This document shows positions 6,792 to 13,353 of a stretch of 13,353 bases of DNA, in pieces. The stretch comes from Clostridiales bacterium (GTDB lineage: Bacteria; Bacillota; Clostridia; Oscillospirales; QAMX01). The notes beneath the pieces are model-generated. The model saw only the letters and a list, made by a program, of their open reading frames with translations, ran no database searches and was not told the DNA's origin. Position 1 is the stretch's first letter. Each line of letters begins with the position of its first letter. The translations under genes were made by a program, and so were the position numbers. The DNA lies in contig QAMX01000016.1 of NCBI GenBank assembly GCA_003149835.1, positions 1-13,353 on the forward strand, given 5' to 3'.

Positions 6792-7308
6792 CCGTTTCAC
6801 CCTCTGTTTCCAAATTTGTTTGCGGCGGCTTTGCCGCCGCAGGCGGAGCGCTTGGAGCGCGGGCCGGAAAACCGTCCGCTCCGCAGAGCGCGTCGAGCAG
6901 GCCGTTGACCTCCGCGTTCAGCGCCCGCGCCGTGGCGCGGTACGCCGCCAGATCGCCGCCGAACGGATCGGGGACGGGAGGATCGAGCACGAACACGCGC
7001 CCGCTCAGCTGCGGCAGCGCGGAGACGATCGCGGCGCGGTGGGCGGGGGACATGCAGTAAATCGCGTCCGCGCCGGCGAGGAGCTCCGGCGTGGCCATGC
7101 GGGAGCGATGCTCTGAAAGGTCGGCGCCCAGCTCGGCCGCGGCTTCCGCGGCGTGGACGCTGGCGGGCGCTCCGGCGGAGGCCGCAAGGCCGCACGAGCG
7201 CGCGCAAAAGCGTTCGCCGACGCCGCGCTCGGCGGCCGCTTTGCGAAAGAACGCCTCGGCCATCGGGCTGCGGCAGGTGTTGCCTGTACAGACGAATAAG
7301 AGTTTCAT
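6784..7308 (-). CDS. ywlE: Low-molecular-weight protein phosphatase, YwlE-type (probable protein-arginine phosphatase)
   Basis: The 174-residue protein opens with the LMW-PTP loop VCTGNTCRSPMAE: nucleophile Cys7 and Arg13 in CX5R, and the general-acid Asp114 in VPDPFGGD. Thr11 in the loop is the residue known to favour phosphoarginine in Bacillus YwlE, and DPFGGxxxxY also matches YwlE, so protein-arginine phosphatase is more likely than tyrosine phosphatase; this is inference from family knowledge. The partner kinase McsB is not in the window. Residues 145-174 form an Ala/Pro-rich then acidic tail that family members usually lack. ATG 7308 has GAAGGAA about 6 nt upstream. A 20-bp tandem repeat lies just ahead of the ribosome site. 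The stop overlaps the rimI start. Confidence 0.88.
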   Translation of the reverse strand: MKLLFVCTGNTCRSPMAEAFFRKAAAERGVGERFCARSCGLAASAGAPASVHAAEAAAELGADLSEHRSRMATPELLAGADAIYCMSPAHRAAIVSALPQLSGRVFVLDPPVPDPFGGDLAAYRATARALNAEVNGLLDALCGADGFPARAPSAPPAAAKPPQTNLETEGETDE

Positions 7309-7323
7309 GCGGATTCCTTCTTT

Positions 7324-7363
7324 AACTGTGATCTCTCTGTTGGAACTGTGATCTCTCTATTGG
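7324..7363. repeat. Two-copy 20-bp tandem repeat ahead of the YwlE-type gene
   Basis: AACTGTGATCTCTCTGTTGG (7324-7343) is followed directly by AACTGTGATCTCTCTATTGG (7344-7363), differing at one base. It ends 15 bp before the phosphatase start (minus strand). Two exact 20-bp units equal about two helical turns each, as expected for paired protein-binding sites, but simple replication slippage is equally possible. No promoter boxes are clear within it. The rest of 7309-7514 is GC-rich with no gene seen. Confidence 0.75.
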
Positions 7364-7514
7364 CGCCGCCGGCCGGCGCTCATAGGCGGCTCGGCAGGGT
7401 TTACGGAAAAGCGGAGCCAGCGCCGGAAGACCGACAGGCCCGCAAAGCGCGCCGGCGGAAAAAGAACGCCGCCGCCGCGCCGGACGAAAGCGGGAGAAGA
7501 GCGCCGCGGGACAA

Positions 7515-10151
7515 TCAGCTCTTTGTGTCGGCCCAGCTGAACCCGATCCCGCTGTCCGCCGCGAGGCGGACGTTGAGGTGGGCGGCATTCTCCATTTCCT
7601 CCGAGAGCAGCCGCGCGACCTGTTCGGCCTCTGCTGCGGGCGCTTCGACGATCAGCTCGTCGTGTACCTGTAAAATCAGCCGCGCGGCAAAGCCCTCGCG
7701 CCGCAGACGGCGGAAGACCAGCACCATCGCGCGCTTGATCACGTCGGCGGCGGTTCCCTGAATCGGCGTGTTCAGCGCGACGCGCTCGGCGGCGGAACGG
7801 ATGTTGAAATTGGAGGATTTGATATCGGGCAGATAGCGACGCCGGTGGTCAAGCGTGGCGACGTAGCCGTTTTCGCGCGCCTCCGTCACCACGCGTTCCA
7901 TATAGCGTTTGACGCCCGCGTATTTGGAGAGATATTTTTCGATCAGCTCGTGCGCCTCTTTGCGGGTCGTCCCGATATCCTCGGAGAGCGAGAAGTCGGA
8001 AATGCCGTAGACGATGCCGAAATTGACGGCCTTGGCGCTTGTCCGCTGCTTGGGCGTAATCTGCTCGGGAGGCACGTCGTATACCTGCGAGGCGGTGATG
8101 GTATGGATGTCCTCGCCGTTTTCAAACGCTTCGAGCATGATCCGGTCGTCGGCGATGTGGGCGAGAATCCGCAGCTCGATCTGCGAATAGTCCGCGTCGA
8201 CGAGCAGCGCGCCGTCCCGCGCGATAAACATCTCGCGCAGGCGGCTGCCGGGCTCCTGGCGAACGGGGATATTTTGAAGATTGGGCTCCGACGAGCTGAG
8301 CCGCCCCGTGACCGTCCCGGTCTGATCGAAGGTAGAGCGGATGCGCCCGTCCGGCTGGACGAGCTTCAAAAGCCCTTCCACATAAGTGGATTTCAGCTTT
8401 GTCAGGGCGCGGTATTCCAGAATCAGCCCGATGATTTCGTGATACGGCATGAGGGGGCGAAGCGAATCGACGTTGGTCGAATAGCCCGTTTTGGTTTTCT
8501 TCCGCGCCGGCAGGCCGAGCTTTTCAAACAGAATCACGCCGAGCTGCTTGGGCGAAAGGATATTGAACGGCTCGCCGGCGAGGAGATGGATCCCCTTTTC
8601 CAGCTCGGCGATCCGCGTGTCGAGCGCGCGGCCGAAGGCGGCGAGCGCGCCGGAGTCAATGCGAAAACCGTCGTGCTCCATGTTGGCGATGACTTCGGAG
8701 AGCGGCATTTCTACGTCGTACAGCAGGTCGTTTAAATCGTTTTCCCTGATTTTTTCACGCAGCAGCGGCGCCAGCCGCAGCAGCAGCTCGCTGCGCGCGG
8801 ATAGTTCCGCAACGGCCTGACTGGCGTCGGCGAAGAGATCGAGCTGGCGCTCCTCCGTGCTTTCGCCGCTGTCGGGCGCAACGCTGAAAAAGCGCTGCGC
8901 CAGCGCGGACAGATCGAGCGGCAGGCTGAGCAGATAAGCGGCCAGAAGCGTGTCGAATGCGAACGCGGGCGGCGTCAGCCCGCGGGACAGGCAGTCGTGA
9001 TAGACGCGCTTCGTATCATGACAGACGAGCCCGGCGGCGTTGGAAAAGAGCGTTTGCAGAGCCGCGCCGCGCGCGTCCTCCGGCAGCGCGGACAGGTCGA
9101 GCAGATAGACGCCCTGCTCCTGCGAGAGGGCGACGCGGAGAAAATCGGCGTCGAAAGCGGCGGCCGTGTCTGCGCCGGCGCTGAGCGTCTGGATAAGCGC
9201 GCCGGCGTCGGTAAACGTCTGCGGCTCCCGCGGAGAAAAGGCGGAAACGCCCGCGCTTTCCTGCGGGTATTTCGGCGTTTTGAGGCCGAGCTTGGCGATG
9301 ACGCTGCGCAGCTCCAGCCGCGACAGCAGCGCATAGAGCGCGTCGTTATGATAAGGCTGAACGCTGAGCGCGTCTAAGGAAATTCCGATCGGCGCGTCGC
9401 AGTCGATTTCCGCGAGCATCCGGCTCATATAGGCGCTGTCCCGTCCGGCTTCCAGCTTGGCGCGCACGGCGGGTTTGACGTCGGGGCTGTTCAAGTTTTC
9501 ATAGACGCCGTCCAGCGTGGAAAAGCGGCGGATCAACTCAAACGCCGTCTTTTCGCCGATTCCCTTGACGCCGGGGATGTTGTCGGAAGCGTCGCCCATA
9601 AGCGCTTTGACCTCGATGAATTGCAGCGGGTCGATGCCGAAATCGAGCTGGATTTTCAGCGTGTCGTAGAGCACGGCGTCCGATTTCCCCGTCCGCGTAG
9701 AAATGTAGCGGAGCGTGACGCCGTCGCGGATGAGCTGGAAGCTGTCGCGGTCGCCTGTGACGAGGAGGCAGACGTCGTTTGCCTCGGCAATCCGGCGCGA
9801 CAGCGTCCCGAGCAGGTCGTCGGCCTCGTAGCCCGGCAGCTCCAAGCGCGGAACACGCATGGCGTCGAGGAGTTCTTTCAGCAGCGGAATCTGCATGGCC
9901 AGCTCTTCGGGCATGGCGCGCCGCTGCGCCTTGTAGCCGGGGAAGGCCTTGTGGCGGAAGGTCGGTTCTTTTAAATCAAAGCAGACGCAGACGCCGTCGG
10001 GCTGTTCGTCGGCAATCAGCCGGCTGTAAATATTCAAAAAGCCGAGCAAAGCGTTGGTATAAACGCCGTCGGACGCGGAGAGAAGCCGGATCCCGTAAAA
10101 GGCGCGGTTGATAATGCTGTTTCCGTCGATGACGATGTATTTCTTTTCCAA
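7515..10151 (-). CDS. polA: DNA polymerase I
   Basis: Pol I removes RNA primers and fills gaps in replication and repair. The 878-residue protein has the usual three parts. The 5'-3' exonuclease (1-290) shows GYEADDLL, VTGDRDSFQL and MGDASDNIPGVKGIGEKTA. The middle 3'-5' exonuclease-like domain (about 310-475) seems dead: the DxE of Exo I is replaced by FDADF (333-337), the Exo II Asp400 remains in FDTLLAAYLL, and no YxxxD Exo III motif is seen. The polymerase part has motif A DYSQIELR (Asp654), motif B KQRTSAKAVNFGIVYG (701-716, Phe711) and motif C QVHDE (828-832, Asp831). I chose TTG 10151 because GGAAGG lies 8 nt upstream and it yields the standard MEKKYIVIDGNS start; an upstream TTG at 10169 would run through that ribosome site. 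Confidence 0.97.
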   Translation of the reverse strand: MEKKYIVIDGNSIINRAFYGIRLLSASDGVYTNALLGFLNIYSRLIADEQPDGVCVCFDLKEPTFRHKAFPGYKAQRRAMPEELAMQIPLLKELLDAMRVPRLELPGYEADDLLGTLSRRIAEANDVCLLVTGDRDSFQLIRDGVTLRYISTRTGKSDAVLYDTLKIQLDFGIDPLQFIEVKALMGDASDNIPGVKGIGEKTAFELIRRFSTLDGVYENLNSPDVKPAVRAKLEAGRDSAYMSRMLAEIDCDAPIGISLDALSVQPYHNDALYALLSRLELRSVIAKLGLKTPKYPQESAGVSAFSPREPQTFTDAGALIQTLSAGADTAAAFDADFLRVALSQEQGVYLLDLSALPEDARGAALQTLFSNAAGLVCHDTKRVYHDCLSRGLTPPAFAFDTLLAAYLLSLPLDLSALAQRFFSVAPDSGESTEERQLDLFADASQAVAELSARSELLLRLAPLLREKIRENDLNDLLYDVEMPLSEVIANMEHDGFRIDSGALAAFGRALDTRIAELEKGIHLLAGEPFNILSPKQLGVILFEKLGLPARKKTKTGYSTNVDSLRPLMPYHEIIGLILEYRALTKLKSTYVEGLLKLVQPDGRIRSTFDQTGTVTGRLSSSEPNLQNIPVRQEPGSRLREMFIARDGALLVDADYSQIELRILAHIADDRIMLEAFENGEDIHTITASQVYDVPPEQITPKQRTSAKAVNFGIVYGISDFSLSEDIGTTRKEAHELIEKYLSKYAGVKRYMERVVTEARENGYVATLDHRRRYLPDIKSSNFNIRSAAERVALNTPIQGTAADVIKRAMVLVFRRLRREGFAARLILQVHDELIVEAPAAEAEQVARLLSEEMENAAHLNVRLAADSGIGFSWADTKS

Positions 10152-10332
10152 GCTGAATCCCTTCCTCAATCCGCAGAGAGATTCTCCGGCGCCGGCCGAT
10201 GCGCAAGAGGCCGGATGAACGCGCTTTTCTTTCCCTGCCGCGGCGCTGAAAGCAGCCGTTCGCCCGCTTTGTCGCGCGCGGTCGCTCCGCCTAAGCGGTC
10301 TCCGCTGCTGTCATACGGTTATAGATCAATAT

Positions 10333-10361
10333 ATTATACCATGTTTTGCGCATAATAAAAA
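10333..10361 (-). promoter_or_regulatory. polA promoter with extended -10
   Basis: The minus strand reads TGGTATAAT with the -10 hexamer TATAAT at 10338-10333, a perfect consensus with a TG dinucleotide for an extended -10. The -35 position (TTTTTA, 17 bp upstream) is poor, consistent with reliance on the extended element. Start would be near 10326, giving a leader of about 175 nt to polA. It may drive polA and the phosphatase-rimI-tsaD genes beyond it. Confidence 0.7.
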
Positions 10362-10387
10362 GAGAAAACCTGTGAATTTTATGTACC

Positions 10388-10425
10388 GCCGCCTGCCGCG
10401 CGGGCAGACGGCGCTGTAAAAAAAA
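10388..10425. terminator. 10-bp hairpin beside an eight-base A/T tract, possible terminator or processing site
   Basis: GCCGCCTGCC (10388-10397) pairs with GGCAGACGGC (10403-10412) over a five-base loop, with one G-T pair. A run of eight A follows at 10418-10425. On the minus strand, in which the upstream gene is read, the T-run comes before the stem, so this is not a standard intrinsic terminator in either direction. T-rich sequence does follow the stem on the minus strand after about 25 nt. Confidence 0.35.
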
Positions 10426-10494
10426 TCGGTGATCGGATCCGCGGAGCCGGCCGTCCATTGCGAAGGCTGAGCCGGCGGCAGGCAATGCGGGAGC

Positions 10495-11742
10495 TTATTC
10501 GCCGTAGATGGCCCAGCCGAGGCGGTTGCCGCTGACGACCGCGCTCGCCCGCGCCAGGAGCTCTGCGGCTTCGCCGCGCGTCATCGTCTCGCTGAGCCGC
10601 GCCGTATCCGTGAGGATACCGAGCGCGCGCAGGGAGAGCGCGTCGTCAGCGGCCCACGCCGGGGTCAGCGATTCAGAGGAGGCGACGGATACGTCGGCGT
10701 CGATCAGCCGTGAGACGATCGCCGCTGCCTCAGCGGAGGTGATTTCGTCGCTGTAACGCGCCGAGCTGATGATCGCGTTGTCCAGCGCCGCGGCGATATA
10801 CGCACCCTGCCAGCCGCAGGTCTCCGTCAGCACCGCGCTGACCGGCGAGTCGAGGGAGAGCGAGAGCGCAGAGGAGGCGAGCGCGATGAACTCGCCGCGC
10901 GTCAGCGTTTCGCCGGCCTCGAAGATCATGTCCTGTCCGACCGTGCGGCCGAGATAAACGCCTTTTTCAGCCAGGTAGACCGCGGCATATTGAAGCGTGC
11001 TGCCCTCTAAATCGGAGTAGCAGACGTCGCTTTTCTGCTTTTCGACCTTGACGGTGACCGTAGCGAGGTCAGAGGTGTTGCCGAGCGCGTCCTGCGCATA
11101 GTAGGTGAAGCTCACCTTGCCGGTTTTATTGGCCTGCGGGGTGTAGATCAGCTTGTTGCCGGAGGCCGTCAGCTCGCCGCGTTCGGGCGTGGAGACGACG
11201 GTATAGCTCAGCGCGTCGCCCTCGTGGTCAAAGGCCGACAACCAGATCTCAATGGGCAGGTTTTTATACGTCGAGAGCGTCAGATTGGCCGCAGAGGGCG
11301 CGTAATTGCGCGCTTCTCCGAGATAAACCGCGACGCACGAGTTTTCCCCGGCGACCTCGCCGCCGCCGGCTGAGAAGAGCGGAATAAAGTGAAGCTCGAC
11401 GGACATGGCCGCGTCGCCCGACGGCGCGAAGACGAGAGAGGAGAACATATCGCGCGGGATCACCGAGCCCTCGGCGACGGCGGCGCTGCCAAGCAGAAAT
11501 GCGCCGCTGTCCGGCGTGGGGATCGACGTGACAAGAATGCCCGTCAGTTTTCCCTTGCCGATCAGGTTGGAGGTAAAATCCTCCTCGCTGAAAACGATCT
11601 GCGCGCCGGTTCTGCCGTGCTTGGCAAAGGGTTTGATCATGCCGGCCGCGTCGTCGGCAGAGGCCGGAAGCGCGAGGGCGAGAGAACAGAGGAAAAGAAA
11701 CAGCGCTGCAATCAGCGCGATCGGTTTGAATTTTGTACGCAT
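10495..11742 (-). CDS. Exported protein with cadherin/Ig-like domain and SLH-like repeats
   Basis: The 415-residue protein has a clear signal peptide: positively charged start, hydrophobic core to about residue 24 and a likely signal peptidase site at PASA-DD (26-31). Residues 30-146 form an unrecognised domain. Residues 147-234 look like a bacterial cadherin/Ig-like domain (APSAANLTLST, AFDHEGDALSYTVVS, GNKLIYTPQ, VSFTYYAQDALGN, ending VTVKV). Residues 240-408 contain two to three S-layer-homology-like repeats: YSDLEGSTLQYAAVYLAEKG with TLTRGEFIALAS, and ALGILTD with TMTRGEAAELLARA. The protein is therefore probably attached to the cell wall. ATG 11742 has AAAGG about 11 nt upstream and a closer GGAG only 1 nt away. 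It diverges from guaA and is not clearly in an operon. Its function is unknown. Confidence 0.8.
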   Translation of the reverse strand: MRTKFKPIALIAALFLFLCSLALALPASADDAAGMIKPFAKHGRTGAQIVFSEEDFTSNLIGKGKLTGILVTSIPTPDSGAFLLGSAAVAEGSVIPRDMFSSLVFAPSGDAAMSVELHFIPLFSAGGGEVAGENSCVAVYLGEARNYAPSAANLTLSTYKNLPIEIWLSAFDHEGDALSYTVVSTPERGELTASGNKLIYTPQANKTGKVSFTYYAQDALGNTSDLATVTVKVEKQKSDVCYSDLEGSTLQYAAVYLAEKGVYLGRTVGQDMIFEAGETLTRGEFIALASSALSLSLDSPVSAVLTETCGWQGAYIAAALDNAIISSARYSDEITSAEAAAIVSRLIDADVSVASSESLTPAWAADDALSLRALGILTDTARLSETMTRGEAAELLARASAVVSGNRLGWAIYGE

Positions 11743-11848
11743 ACTCCATAGAACCTTTCATTTGATATTTGCCGGAATTTGTGCTGCTGGCGTTATTTTT
11801 TCACAGAGCATGCAGATATAACCGTGGTAATTTCTGCGAAAATTTCCG

Positions 11849-11877
11849 TTGGAATCTTTGTCGGAATATGGTATAAT
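11849..11877 (+). promoter_or_regulatory. guaA promoter with extended -10
   Basis: TTGGAA (11849-11854), a 17-bp spacer and TATAAT (11872-11877) preceded by TGG give a near-consensus sigma-A promoter with an extended -10. Start is expected near 11884, so the guaA leader is about 190 nt long. Confidence 0.82.
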
Positions 11878-12000
11878 ATCTTCAAAGTCGAAAGACCGGT
11901 TTCAAAGCCGCCGGAACCGCGGCGTGGCTGCGGATGGCCGGAAACGGGCTGTGGGACGGGCGGATCACCGATGCGTTCCCATGAGCGATCGGCGGCGTGG

Positions 12001-12038
12001 TCACGCGCATGTGCGAACCGGCGCCGGGCGTGATTTTT
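12001..12038 (+). terminator. Terminator-like hairpin with T-run in the guaA leader
   Basis: TCACGC (12001-12006) pairs with GCGTGA (12028-12033), followed at once by TTTTT (12034-12038). Between the arms are the self-complementary GCATGTGC and the palindrome CCGGCGCCGG (12018-12027). An alternative stem CGC/GCG around 12004-12015 would break the outer pairing. An upstream stem GCCGC/GCGGC encloses CGGAACC near 11914-11930. This is the architecture of an attenuator, but the stem is short and no known riboswitch class is recognised. Confidence 0.4.
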
Positions 12039-12061
12039 GTCTGATAATTTTGGTCTGATAA
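12035..12061 (+). repeat. Tandem near-duplicate just before the guaA ribosome site
   Basis: TTTTGTCTGATAA (12035-12047) is followed directly by TTTTGGTCTGATAA (12048-12061), the second copy having one extra G. The second copy runs into the AAGGAG ribosome site (12060-12065). Confidence 0.65.
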
Positions 12062-12073
12062 GGAGAAGAACCG

Positions 12074-13353
12074 ATGAAACAGGATATGATTTTGATCGTC
12101 GAGCTCGGCGGCAAGGAAAATGCCGCGCTGGCCCGGGAAATCAGAGCGATGGGCGTCTACACCGAGATTCATCCGCACGATCTCTCCGCGGAGGCGCTTG
12201 CGGCGCTGCCCAACGTCAAGGGCGTTATCTTCGGCGGCGGGCCGAACCGGTTTGTGAACGGCGTCGCCATCGACGCGTCGGAGGCGATCTATGCCAGCGG
12301 CCTGCCGATTCTCTCGTTTGATCACAAGGGTTCGGCGCCCATCCCCGCCGACGCGGCCGAGCGCCGCGCTGTGCTTGACCGGTTTGTTTTCGGCGAATGC
12401 GGCGCGGAAAAGAACTGGAACATGGAAAACTTCATCGCCGACCAGATCGAGCTGGTGCGCGAGCAGGTCGGCGACGGCAAGGTGCTGCTGGCGCTCTCCG
12501 GCGGCGTCGATTCCTCGGTGGTCGCGGCGCTGCTCGTCCGCGCCATCGGCGAGCGGCTGACCTGCGTTCACGTCAATCACGGTCTGCTCCGCAAGGGCGA
12601 GCCGGAGGAGGTCGTCCGCGTGTTCCGCGGAGAACTGGGCGCAAACCTCATTTATGTCGAGGCGCAGGACCGCTTCCTCGACAAGCTGGCCGGCGTGAGC
12701 GATCCTGAACAAAAGCGCAAGATTATCGGCGCGGAGTTCATCCGCGTTTTTGAAGAAGAGGCCCGCAAGCTCGAAGGCATTGAGTTTCTTGCGCAAGGGA
12801 CGATTTATCCGGATATCATTGAATCGGGGACGAAGGTGGCTAAGGCCGTCAAGGCGCACCACAATGTCGGCGGCCTGCCGGATGATATGCAGTTCAAGCT
12901 GGTCGAGCCGCTGAAAATGCTGTTCAAAGATGAGGTCAGGCGCTGCGGCGAGGCGCTCGGCCTGCCTTCGTCGATGGTAAACCGTCAGCCGTTCCCCGGG
13001 CCGGGTCTCGGCGTGCGATGCCTCGGCGCGATTACCCGCGAGCGGCTGGAAGCCGTCCGCGAGTCGGACGCGATTCTGCGCGAGGAATTTGCGCTGGCCG
13101 GCTTAGAAGGAAAGGTATGGCAGTATTTTACGGCGATCCCGGATTTCTGTTCCACCGGCGTGCGCAATCACGCCCGTTGCTTTGAGTGGCCGGTCATCAT
13201 CCGCGCCGTCAACACCGTAGACGCGATGACCGCGACGGTCGAGCCGCTCGACTTTGCGCTCCTGCAAAAGATCACCGCCCGCATCCTCGCCGAGGTCAAG
13301 GGCGTCAACCGCGTCCTCTACGACCTCTCCCCGAAACCCGTCGCGACGATTGA
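12074..13353 (+). CDS. guaA: GMP synthetase with truncated glutaminase domain; last few codons lie beyond the window
   Basis: GuaA converts XMP to GMP with ATP, normally using ammonia from its own glutaminase domain. ATG 12074 has AAGGAG 8 nt upstream, and 426 codons are open to the right edge, ending PVATIE, close to the usual KPxxTIEWE terminus; the final TGA bases are out of frame. The synthetase part is intact: LSGGVDSS ATP-pyrophosphatase loop (141-148), HGLLRKGE (169-176), GTIYPDIIESG, RQPFPGPGLGVR and AINVRYD-like end GVNRVLYDLSPKP. The N-terminal class I amidotransferase part is not: residues 5-80 follow the family (MGVYTEIHP, GGGPN at 54-58), but at the catalytic Cys motif GICYG there is SFDHKG, and only about 20 residues lead to AVLDRFVFGECG, which matches the domain's end. 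The His/Glu region is absent. Expected length is about 428 residues against 510-525 for the family. It should depend on free ammonia or another glutaminase. Confidence 0.95.
   Translation, partial: MKQDMILIVELGGKENAALAREIRAMGVYTEIHPHDLSAEALAALPNVKGVIFGGGPNRFVNGVAIDASEAIYASGLPILSFDHKGSAPIPADAAERRAVLDRFVFGECGAEKNWNMENFIADQIELVREQVGDGKVLLALSGGVDSSVVAALLVRAIGERLTCVHVNHGLLRKGEPEEVVRVFRGELGANLIYVEAQDRFLDKLAGVSDPEQKRKIIGAEFIRVFEEEARKLEGIEFLAQGTIYPDIIESGTKVAKAVKAHHNVGGLPDDMQFKLVEPLKMLFKDEVRRCGEALGLPSSMVNRQPFPGPGLGVRCLGAITRERLEAVRESDAILREEFALAGLEGKVWQYFTAIPDFCSTGVRNHARCFEWPVIIRAVNTVDAMTATVEPLDFALLQKITARILAEVKGVNRVLYDLSPKPVATI

Larger units (their letters stand above)
10152..10494. other. 343-bp intergenic region between polA and the SLH-like protein gene
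   Basis: No gene is supported here. It holds the polA promoter, the hairpin with A/T tract at 10388-10425, and an imperfect CATTGC...GCAATG inverted repeat (about 10456-10487) just after the stop codon of the SLH-like gene. The polA leader part (10152-10326) is GC-rich with no recognised riboswitch. Confidence 0.6.
11743..12073. other. 331-bp divergent intergenic region with guaA promoter and leader
   Basis: No gene is supported. The left part (11743-11848) should contain the promoter of the SLH-like gene; a TTATAT-type -10 near 11812-11820 on the minus strand is weak. The right part contains the guaA promoter and a leader of about 190 nt with several possible hairpins. I see no purine riboswitch or PRPP/ykkC-type core. 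Confidence 0.6.

Noticed and set aside
11910..11932. T-box-like string GGAACCGCG in the guaA leader
   Set aside because: Nine bases match the T-box antiterminator core, but the preceding AAGGGT part, stem I and specifier region are absent (only about 30 nt lie upstream), and the downstream gene is not amino-acid related.
11884..12073. Purine riboswitch upstream of guaA
   Set aside because: The conserved loops and junction bases of the guanine aptamer are not present.
11882..12862. 326-codon minus-strand frame opposite guaA
   Set aside because: Fully antisense to the conserved guaA frame and without a family signature.

Overview
The window looks like chromosomal DNA from a GC-rich member of the Clostridia, most likely an Oscillospiraceae/Ruminococcaceae-type Firmicute. 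The basis is strong AGGAGG-like ribosome binding sites, sigma-A promoters (two with extended -10 boxes), a canonical Rex repressor, a YwlE-type phosphatase, and a Pol I with an apparently dead proofreading domain. The species assignment is inference.

Layout. Every gene except the last is on the minus strand. From left to right: (1) a histidine-phosphatase gene cut by the left edge, with more AT-rich codons than the rest (1-659); (2) a sugar phosphate isomerase/epimerase-type TIM-barrel protein (909-1766); (3) a GerMN-like lipoprotein (1880-2629) directly downstream of rex (2675-3334); (4) an isocitrate dehydrogenase-type enzyme (3559-4707) with a consensus promoter in a 388-bp gap that also holds a DnaA-box-like cluster and a repeated 19-mer; (5) tsaD (5096-6112), rimI (6324-6791) and a YwlE-type phosphatase (6784-7308), read toward low coordinates after polA (7515-10151), which has its own extended -10 promoter at about 10335; (6) an exported protein with a cadherin/Ig-like domain and SLH-like repeats (10495-11742), divergent from (7) guaA on the plus strand (12074 to beyond the right edge).

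How the genes relate. tsaD and rimI are the usual t6A/ribosomal-acetylation pair, here without tsaB or tsaE. Rex (NADH sensing) lies between a lipoprotein and an NAD(P)-linked dehydrogenase. guaA completes GMP synthesis and has a structured leader of about 190 nt.

The most unusual observation is that the guaA product lacks most of its glutaminase domain. It keeps about the first 80 residues of the amidotransferase fold, then lacks the catalytic Cys motif and the whole region carrying the His and Glu, and rejoins the family just before an intact ATP-pyrophosphatase domain. This predicts a GMP synthetase that uses free ammonia or a separate glutaminase. Secondary points are the guaA leader hairpin with a T-run, the repeats at the icd promoter, a 20-bp tandem repeat ahead of the YwlE-type gene, and the neither-NAD-nor-NADP coenzyme signature of the isocitrate dehydrogenase. 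No CRISPR array, tRNA, rRNA, insertion sequence or phage gene was recognised.
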